Shown piece after piece: positions 23,217 through 64,000 of a stretch of DNA of 64,000 nucleotides. Made by a program: the position numbers and the translations under genes. Positions within the stretch are counted from its first letter, which is position 1; every line of letters starts with the position of its first letter. A model generated the notes under the pieces. It worked only from the letters and a program-made list of their open reading frames with translations. It was not told the origin of the DNA and ran no database searches. The stretch comes from Acridotheres tristis (lineage: Eukaryota > Chordata > Aves > Passeriformes > Sturnidae), in assembly GCA_037013685.1 (NCBI GenBank), contig CM072906.1, positions 7,934,001-7,998,000 of the forward strand, given 5' to 3'.

Positions 23217-23227
23217 CGGGCGGGGAG

Positions 23228-23257
23228 TGACGTCAGCGCGCCGACGGCGTGACGTCA
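23228..23257 (+). promoter_or_regulatory. GEMIN4: Tandem CREs at the GEMIN4 start
   Basis: Two exact TGACGTCA palindromes at 23228-23235 and 23250-23257 are spaced 22 bases start to start, about two helical turns. The second ends 15 bases before the GEMIN4 ATG. The block is CpG-rich and TATA-less. The arrangement echoes the MRM3/GLOD4 promoter. CREB/ATF binding is an inference. Confidence 0.8.
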
Positions 23258-23272
23258 TCGCGCGGCGCCGCC

Positions 23273-26200
23273 ATGGAGCCGGCGGAGCGCGGGCCCGCGA
23301 TGGCGCCGGGCTGTCCCGGGGGTCCGTGGGCCGTGGGCGAGGAGACGGCGATCCTGCACGGCGGCTTCCTGCTGGCCGCCCGGCTGCTGCAGCCGCGGCC
23401 GCTGCGGGAGCTGCGCAAAGCGGACTGGCCCCGCGCGGGGGTGCCCATCACCGACGCGCTGCGCGAGATCGGCGAGCGCTGCCCCTCGGCGCTCGGCCTC
23501 TGGAAGAAGGAGGCCGTGGCCATCGTCTGGGCGAAAATCCTGCTGCCGGCTCCTCCCGCCGCCTCGCTGGAGTGGGGCTGGAAGGATGACGGGTTCTTCT
23601 CCGTGGGCGCCATGATCCCCGATGTGAACCACACCGCTCTGTTCGAGCTGGTCAAGGCGCTGGAAGCGCCCCGGCTCTTCGTGCAGCTGCTGCTGGCGCT
23701 GCCTCCGGCTGTGTGCCGGGAACAGCTGGAGAACCTGGTGGAGTACATCTCCAGCGAGACATCCCCGTCGGACATCAGGTTCTTCTTGGACGTGTGGTGG
23801 GAGGTGATGAAACACAGGGAGGGACAAGAAGATGCGACGGTGTCTGCGTTCAGCGCTCTCATCCATCAGCACGGCGCTGAGCCGTCCCTGGAGGATGGTC
23901 TGCAGCCGCCAAAGAGGTTCAAGGGTGACCCTGGGAACCCCCCGGGGCTGCCGATGGTGCTGCTGGAGGGGTTAAAGCAGATCCGAGGCAGCATCGCCCA
24001 GACCCGCCCGAGGTGTTACGCCCTGGCCAACCTGGCTGAGCTGCTGTGCCTGTCCTCTGGGCTGGGGCCAGGGGACAGGGACAGCCCCTTGCCCATCACA
24101 GAGCACCTGGCCAAGCTCAGTGCCATGGTCAGCCTCTGGAGCAGTGACACTGACAGCCAGTACCACCCCTGTGGGCTGGGAGAGAAGGTGAGAGAGGCAG
24201 AGAGAAGCATGAGCCTCCTGCCCCTGATCAAACCCTCTCGTGAGGAGCTCTTTGGTGGCTTGGAGTTGCTCTGCACTTTGTTGCAGGCCTGGGGAGAGGA
24301 GCTGCAGGACACTCTGAGGGGATCTGAGGATCTCTGCTTCGAGAGCTATCGGCTCCTGGACACTCTGGCCACCCTTGGGAAGAACCTGGATTTCCTCCTG
24401 GAGACTGGAGACCTGGGAGAGGACGAGACACAGGTGGTGTTAGAGCTGACCCAGCTCACCAAGGACTTTCTCAGGGACACCAGTGCCGTCCTGAAGGATT
24501 TGGACACCAGCCTTGTGTCTTCAGTTGCCATGGAAATCATTGCACAAAGGCTGGACCGCCATGTGGACACGTGCTCTGTTTTTGCATCTGAAAAGACCTG
24601 GGCTTTTTCAAAGGCCTGGGTCGAGTGCCTGGTGAAAAACAAAGTTCTGTTCCAGAACCCTGAGCTCGTTTTGAAACTGCTAGAGACACTGGTGAACTTT
24701 GCCACGTCCCACCATGACAAGGAGGCCCAAGAGCTGCAGATGCAAGTGATCAAAGCCATCGTGGAGTGTTACACTGAGCTTTCATTAAGTGACAAAAACA
24801 AAGTGATCTCAAGTGTCCTGGCATCCTGGGGTGGCCCAGGTCTGTCCCAGAATGTGCAGGTTGTCAGGGAGCGTTTCCAGGAGGACCTGAATGTGACTTT
24901 GAACCAGATCACAAAGAGTGTGTCTGATGAAGGCCTGACCAGGGCTGTGGCTTCCATGGCCAGGCTGACGCTGCTGTCCCCCGAGGCCACAGTGAAACAG
25001 GTTTGTCATCTTGCTGTGGTCAACCTCGGAGCACACCAGTTCCTTGCCCAAATCCTCTGCTCCTTCCCATCACTGAGCTTCCTGGAGAGCCACGAGGATC
25101 CAGGCAGGCCACACAGCCTGGTGATGAGGTGTCTGCAGGAGGCAGTGTGGGAGAAGCTTTCCACAACGAGGGAAGAGGAGCAATTCCTCCAGTTCCTGTC
25201 CTTTCTCATGCAGCCAGGCTCAGCCACCCCACTTGTGTCACCTGCAGAAGTCACCAAAGCCTTTGTCCTTCCCTATTTGAAGTCAGACTCTCCTCAGATT
25301 GAGCTGAGCCTGCAGATCCTCAGTAAGGTTTTGGGAATACCATCGTGTTCAGAAGATCACTGGATCAAATCCTGCCACCCGTTCCCACTTCTCCTCAGCC
25401 TCTGCAGACTTCTGGATGGTTACACCAAGTACTGGCATCAGCCTAGGGAGCAGCTCTTCCCTTCCCTGGAGACCAAAGACCTGATTCTGAGCATCCTGTG
25501 CCAGCTGTGTGAGCTGGTGGGGCCAGAGACCGTCCCCTCCTCGGAGCTGTGGGTGCAGTCGCTGGCCTGGCTCCACAGGAAGGTGGCATCACTGGACTGG
25601 ACTGTGGGGCTCCGTCTGAAGAAGCTTTATGGGGACTACTTCAAGAACGAGGTCCCAGCGACGCTGTTTGAGATCTGCAGGCTCCCTGAGGACGAGTGGA
25701 CATCGCAGTCCTGGCCAGCCTACGGGCCGGGCAGCGGGCTGCTGGCGTGGATGGAGTGCTGCTGCGTGTCCCCAGAGCTCAGGGACACCATGCTGGCACT
25801 GCTCACCATCAACGTGGACAACCCCGAGGAGGTGAATCTCTTCAGCAAAGGCTTCCTGGTGGCCCTCATCCAGGTGCTGCCTTGGTGCAGCCATGGTGAG
25901 TGGAAGAGGTTGGCACCCGTGGTGGAGCAGCTGCTGCAGAGGCAGGTGCTGCATGTGCCCTACACGCTGGAGTACGTGCACCACATGCCCCTGCTCAACC
26001 TCCGCCCCTTTGCCTGCCACCTCCAGCTCTCTGTGCTCTTCCTCAGGGGCTTCCAGCTCCTCTGCAGCTCCAGCTGCTCCACCTGGCTGCCCCCCGAGGC
26101 CTGGCTGCACGTGGTGCAGCTGTACTGTGCCAGCCTGACCGACCTGCTGGCCTCCATCAAAGCCACGGCGGGAGCCGCCTCCGAGCCCTGCGCGCAGGAG

Positions 26201-26476
26201 GTGTCCTTCACCTGCATCCAGGTGTTCTGCCACCTGCTGCACGTGGCTGCCATGCTGCCAGCTGGGGACTGTGGGGAGCCACTGCTGGTGGTGGCCCTGG
26301 AGGTGCTGTCACAGTATGAGGTGTCCAGCAGGGCTGACACGTCCCCCTGTGCTGCTCTGAGCAGAGCCAACGAGGGACACTTCCTGGAATCCATCACGGA
26401 CAACGTGGGGCACGAGGAGCTGCGCAGCACCCTCCTGCAGAAACTCAGCAAGCTGGGAGCACACTCAAAGCACTGA
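23273..26476 (+). CDS. GEMIN4: Gem-associated protein 4
   Basis: A single uninterrupted exon encodes 1067 residues (human GEMIN4 about 1058). The ATG at 23273 in CGCCGCCATGG is chosen because the open frame upstream has only a GTG (23249) and lies in the CRE promoter; a second in-frame Met follows nine codons later. Shared landmarks with human GEMIN4 are ILHGGFLLA near the N terminus, FFLDVWWEVMKH, CALANLA-like CYALANLAELL, LDWTVGLRLK, EVPATLFEIC, GLLAWMECCCVS, PEEVNLFSKGFLVALIQV and LLNLRPFA. It is all-helical and Leu-rich, with no catalytic motif. From family knowledge, Gemin4 binds Gemin3 (DDX20) and is part of the SMN complex that assembles spliceosomal snRNPs. It is convergent with TLCD3A. 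Confidence 0.97.
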   Translation: MEPAERGPAMAPGCPGGPWAVGEETAILHGGFLLAARLLQPRPLRELRKADWPRAGVPITDALREIGERCPSALGLWKKEAVAIVWAKILLPAPPAASLEWGWKDDGFFSVGAMIPDVNHTALFELVKALEAPRLFVQLLLALPPAVCREQLENLVEYISSETSPSDIRFFLDVWWEVMKHREGQEDATVSAFSALIHQHGAEPSLEDGLQPPKRFKGDPGNPPGLPMVLLEGLKQIRGSIAQTRPRCYALANLAELLCLSSGLGPGDRDSPLPITEHLAKLSAMVSLWSSDTDSQYHPCGLGEKVREAERSMSLLPLIKPSREELFGGLELLCTLLQAWGEELQDTLRGSEDLCFESYRLLDTLATLGKNLDFLLETGDLGEDETQVVLELTQLTKDFLRDTSAVLKDLDTSLVSSVAMEIIAQRLDRHVDTCSVFASEKTWAFSKAWVECLVKNKVLFQNPELVLKLLETLVNFATSHHDKEAQELQMQVIKAIVECYTELSLSDKNKVISSVLASWGGPGLSQNVQVVRERFQEDLNVTLNQITKSVSDEGLTRAVASMARLTLLSPEATVKQVCHLAVVNLGAHQFLAQILCSFPSLSFLESHEDPGRPHSLVMRCLQEAVWEKLSTTREEEQFLQFLSFLMQPGSATPLVSPAEVTKAFVLPYLKSDSPQIELSLQILSKVLGIPSCSEDHWIKSCHPFPLLLSLCRLLDGYTKYWHQPREQLFPSLETKDLILSILCQLCELVGPETVPSSELWVQSLAWLHRKVASLDWTVGLRLKKLYGDYFKNEVPATLFEICRLPEDEWTSQSWPAYGPGSGLLAWMECCCVSPELRDTMLALLTINVDNPEEVNLFSKGFLVALIQVLPWCSHGEWKRLAPVVEQLLQRQVLHVPYTLEYVHHMPLLNLRPFACHLQLSVLFLRGFQLLCSSSCSTWLPPEAWLHVVQLYCASLTDLLASIKATAGAASEPCAQEVSFTCIQVFCHLLHVAAMLPAGDCGEPLLVVALEVLSQYEVSSRADTSPCAALSRANEGHFLESITDNVGHEELRSTLLQKLSKLGAHSKH

Positions 26477-26497
26477 GCTGGATGTTGTAAGATCTGT

Positions 26498-26503
26498 AAT
26501 AAA
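26498..26503 (+). promoter_or_regulatory. GEMIN4: GEMIN4 polyadenylation signal AATAAA
   Basis: The hexamer lies only 22 bases after the GEMIN4 stop codon and is followed by a T-rich/TTTTTGTTTAG stretch, predicting a 3' UTR of about 40-50 bases. Confidence 0.8.
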
Positions 26504-26524
26504 CCCTTATTTTTGTTTAGAATT

Positions 26525-26960
26525 TATTCCCTCCCTGCTGTTTTATCAGTGGAAGTGGCCATATAAAGATGGGTAGGAGGAGCCACTTTGGCTTTCCATT
26601 GGAATAACTGGGCACAGCTGTTCCTGAGCCAAGTTGCCAGTTCTGTGGCTGCAGCCTTGCCTGCTGGCTCTCTTGAGTTTACACAGCAGCCTCCAGCATC
26701 GAGGAAATCGCTTCCCTCTGGCTGCTTTGCCACCAGCCCTCTCCTAGTCCCAGGAGAATTGCTGGTTTTGCCACGTGCTGCCGGAGGCTGGAAAGCAAGT
26801 TGAAGGCTGGGAAGCGAGTTGGGTGAGTTCAGGACATGGCAGGCACTTTGGAAATCCATGTGTGCTGCTCCTGCCCGGAGGTGGGGGTGCAGCAGTAACC
26901 CCACATGTAACACCCCCACCCAGCAATGAACGGCACGTGGAGGAGCCAGCCAGTGGTGTG
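26525..26960. other. GEMIN4-TLCD3A intergenic gap
   Basis: About 440 bp lies between the predicted cleavage sites of two convergent genes. It contains no recognisable gene or repeat. Confidence 0.6.
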
Positions 26961-26976
26961 ACTCAGAGAGGAAGTC

Positions 26977-28428
26977 TTTATTGGTCTCCTGATAGTAAAT
27001 AGGGCAGTGTTAGTGCAAACTGAGGTGCCTCATTGGCTGGGGTTTTTTTTGGTCCTTACATAAGGCACATTTTTCGCAATGAAAACAGTGAGATACAACA
27101 TCTGTAAGGAGTTGCAGGCGGTTTGTAACATCAGCTGGTCTCGGTGGTTACTGTGACTGCGGCGTCTCTGCAACAACAACCCGGTCGGAAGAGACCCTAG
27201 AACAGCAGCTGTGGTTGGGACGAGGTCCAGCACCCAAAAGATCCAGGTTTCCCAGAGCTTGGCTGCTGGTTTCAGACAGAATGAAAGGCACAGAGTGGTC
27301 TCTGGGCATGGGGGCTGTGCCAGTGCAGTTCCCTGCCCTGGAGCAGGCACAGGAGGCTGCAGAAGGAGGTGGCTGGTGCTGGCTGCAGGGAATGAACTCA
27401 GCTGTGGTCTGATTGCACACATCCTGTGGTGCAGGGTGAGCTGGGGAGCCTGTACCCATTTTGCTGTGACTAAAAGTGGAAATGGGCCGAACTGGTGAAG
27501 GACCTGCTCGGCATCCTGCTCTGGGGTTGCTGGTTCCTTCTGTGCAGCCCCGGTTCTGTCCCTGGCAGCCTCATGGGGGGTGGGATGGGGCTGGAGGGTT
27601 CCACTGTACAGGTGTTTGCAGGGCGTGGTGGTGCCAGCTGGAGGACAGAGCAGAACAGGGTGTGCCAGATGGTTTTGAATACCTGCTGAGGGGATGCAGG
27701 CCAGATCAAAGCAGCTGTGGTTAGAGGAGGGAGAATTGCACCCCCTGCCAGGGAAGGGCTCTGCATAGTGCCCTGTGTGTTGGTGAGAAAAAGACTTGGC
27801 AGGTTCCTGTCCCTACCTGCCCTGAGAGAGCAGAACCATTGCCCTGTCGTGGCATGAGCTTCTGCCCTCCAGCCCTGCTGGGATCACAGGAGTCCCCCCA
27901 GGACTGTCAGACAATTGTAGTGAAAAGCACCCTCGGGTTAAGTGGAGCTTGAGCCCAGCAGCAGCAGGAGGTGAGGTGCACGTGGGAGGTCAGAGGCCGA
28001 ACGGGGCTGTAGTGTAGAGCTGAAGTCAGTAAAGGTCAGGAACGGCTCTGCAGAGCTGTGCTGCAGCTCCAGGCCTGGCTGGGGCTGCAGCAGGTCGGGC
28101 ACAGCTCCCCATCCCCGCGCCGGCCGCAGGCTCCTGCACGCCGGTGTCCGATGTCAGCGCCGGGGGGGGCTGGAACAAGAACAAACCCCTCTCGTGTAAC
28201 CCTCGGTTCGGCAGAGCTGGATCCCAGAAGGAATGTCGTGCTTCCAGGCCGGCACACGAGGCACTGGAGCGGCGTGGGAGGAAAGCCCTCCTAGCCCAGG
28301 CTGGTGCTGCCTGCTCGGCGCTGGAGAGCGGAGGCTGCTTCCAGCTCCAGCAGCCCGGCGGAACCGCTGCTCCCCGGGGGAAGAGCCGGGGCTGCCCCTG
28401 TGCCAGCCCCGGGCCGTTCTCAGCTCCG
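26977..28428 (-). other. TLCD3A: TLCD3A 3' UTR (predicted)
   Basis: Reading on the minus strand, the first convincing AATAAA after the TLCD3A stop is TTTATT at 26977-26982 (plus strand), giving a 3' UTR of about 1.45 kb. It is GC-rich with scattered short open frames only. The 3' end could be nearer if a variant signal is used, so this extent is inferred. Confidence 0.6.
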
Positions 28429-32381
<3,953 letters not shown>

Positions 32382-32443
32382 GGGGACGAGCGCGCTGTCT
32401 CCCGCCGCCGCTTGTCAACAGCCGGCCGGGCGGCGGGACAGCC

Positions 32444-32511
32444 CGGCTCGGCTCGGCTCAGCTCGGCCTGGCTCTTCAGGGCTCGGTTCGGTTCGGCACG
32501 GCTCGGTCCGG
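32444..32511. repeat. Degenerate GGCTC pentamer array
   Basis: Runs of CGGCT/GGCTC/GGTTC pentamers fill about 68 bp of the promoter on the TLCD3A side, probably within its 5' UTR or core promoter. The array is likely length-variable. Confidence 0.8.
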
Positions 32512-32580
32512 ACCAGCCCCGCCGCTCCCGCCGCCGCCGGGACGCGCCCCGCTCCGCCGGGCGGAGGCTCCGCCCCCGTC

Positions 32581-32735
32581 CGGTTAAACCCCGCCCACTC
32601 GGCGGCACCACGCCCACACGGGGCACGCCCCGGTGACTCAAACCCCGCCCACTCCGCGGTACCACGCCCATACAGCCCCCGCCCCCCGGTGAGTAAAACC
32701 CCGCCCCTCCCGCGGCCCCGCCCCGCCCCGCGCGC
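32581..32735. repeat. Three-copy GC-box promoter repeat, 50-56 bp period
   Basis: Imperfect units start at 32581 (CGGTTAAACCCCGCCCACTC), 32631 (CGGTGACTCAAACCCCGCCC) and 32687 (CGGTGAGTAAAACCCCGCCC). Units 1 and 2 share the full internal order CCGCCCACTC, CGGCGGCACC or CGCGGTACC, and CACGCCCA. Unit 3 is truncated after its GC-box cluster. Confidence 0.85.
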
Positions 32736-32757
32736 TGCCGGCGGAAGCGGCGCCGCC

Positions 32758-63491
<30,734 letters not shown>

Positions 63492-64000
63492 GTAAGTCTT
63501 TGAAGTGCTCAGTTGTCAGCCTCTGTCAGAATCTCCAGTGGGGGCTCAGCTTTTCTCATCCCATTGATTTGAAAAGTTTGTTTTCACAGCAATTAATTGA
63601 GTGCAGTTTTGATCCTTTGTGCAGCATTCAGGCTCCCAGTACGACCATGCCTTGCTCTGGCTCACTTCACTGAAACCAAAGCAATCTTTATTCCAGTTAA
63701 TAGTGCACAGACAATCCTGCCACGTGAGAGTGAGCTGGGTTCTGTTCCAGCCTGTACAGCAGCAGCCCAAATGTAACTACAGGATTTCTGTCAGAGTAAG
63801 ATGAAATAGCTCTTTGGGTTTTCAGATCCCCAAAGAAGCTCCTCTACAAACAGTTGCAATTCATATTTTGCCCTGTCAGCCAAGCAAACTGTCTGGAGTC
63901 ACCAGGCAACTCATTGAACTTTCAAGTGTCAGCTTTAGATTTTCACTCCAGATAAATCACTTCTGAGATTTTTTTTATCTTTACAGTGCTTTTCATCCAT
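63492..64000 (+). other. VPS53: VPS53 intron 12, 5' part
   Basis: The sequence after the donor GTAAGT at 63492 runs to the window end with no recognisable next exon. The final TTTACAG looks like an acceptor, but the few bases after it do not match the expected continuation of VPS53. Confidence 0.75.

Larger units (their letters stand above)
32382..32757. promoter_or_regulatory. TLCD3A/VPS53 bidirectional promoter
   Basis: There are 376 bp between divergent start codons. It is strongly CpG-rich and TATA-less. The TLCD3A half has a degenerate GGCTC pentamer array (32444-32511). The VPS53 half has three imperfect tandem units starting at 32581, 32631 and 32687, each with CGGT then AACCCCGCCC (GC-box/KLF type), the first two also with CCACGCCCA. 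An ETS-like CGGAAG sits at 32742-32747, just before the VPS53 ATG. The motifs are seen directly; factor binding is inferred. Confidence 0.85.

Noticed and set aside
22901..23272. A DBIL5-like gene between GLOD4 and GEMIN4, as I recall from mammals
   Set aside because: The gap is under 400 bp and no acyl-CoA-binding-protein-like frame is visible.
23233..26451. Antisense and shifted frames of 130-217 codons inside GEMIN4
   Set aside because: They overlap the clearly orthologous 1067-residue GEMIN4 frame and have no independent features.
63980..64000. Possible start of VPS53 exon 13 after TTTACAG at the window end
   Set aside because: The bases that follow do not encode the expected continuation (a Lys/Pro-rich stretch leading to NPFHG), so this is more likely a chance acceptor-like sequence.

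Overview
This window is vertebrate nuclear DNA, almost certainly from a bird. Every gene is split by GT-AG introns, intron size is modest, promoters are CpG-rich, and the recognisable interspersed repeats are CR1-type LINE fragments whose 3' ends carry the ATTCTRTG-like short repeat. The gene order matches the block on human chromosome 17p13.3 that contains NXN, MRM3, GLOD4, GEMIN4, TLCD3A (FAM57A) and VPS53. The species cannot be fixed from the sequence alone. All gene identities rest on comparing the spliced translations with remembered vertebrate proteins; no search was run.

Layout. (1) 1-15385: exons 2-8 of NXN on +, with exon 1 upstream of the window, ending in a 1 kb 3' UTR. (2) 15386-16215: short intergenic gap. 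(3) 16230-18507: MRM3 on -, four exons, tail-to-tail with NXN. (4) 18508-18590: an 83 bp bidirectional promoter with two consensus CREs. (5) 18591-22090: GLOD4 on +, nine coding exons, with a GGGATGG-type minisatellite in intron 1. (6) 23273-26476: GEMIN4 on +, whose whole coding region is one exon, preceded by two more CREs and a CTCF-like site. (7) 26977-32381: TLCD3A on -, five exons, tail-to-tail with GEMIN4. (8) 32382-32757: a second bidirectional promoter with a triplicated GC-box unit. (9) 32758 to the window end: the first twelve coding exons (405 codons) of VPS53 on +, including a 13.8 kb intron 4 and a 650 bp C-rich minisatellite in intron 10.

How the genes relate. They are housekeeping genes without a shared pathway: a thioredoxin-fold redox regulator (NXN), a mitochondrial rRNA 2'-O-methyltransferase (MRM3), a glyoxalase-domain protein (GLOD4), an SMN-complex subunit (GEMIN4), a TLC-domain membrane protein (TLCD3A) and a GARP/EARP tethering subunit (VPS53). 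The link visible in the DNA is promoter architecture: two head-to-head pairs, and tandem TGACGTCA sites at the start codons of MRM3/GLOD4 and of GEMIN4.

I found no undescribed biological system here. The observations most worth checking are the CRE-based promoters, the triplicated promoter unit, two minisatellites in functionally sensitive intron positions, a divergent low-complexity linker inside the MRM3 methyltransferase domain, an unusually long antisense open frame over NXN exon 6, and several hairpins and candidate conserved noncoding stretches.
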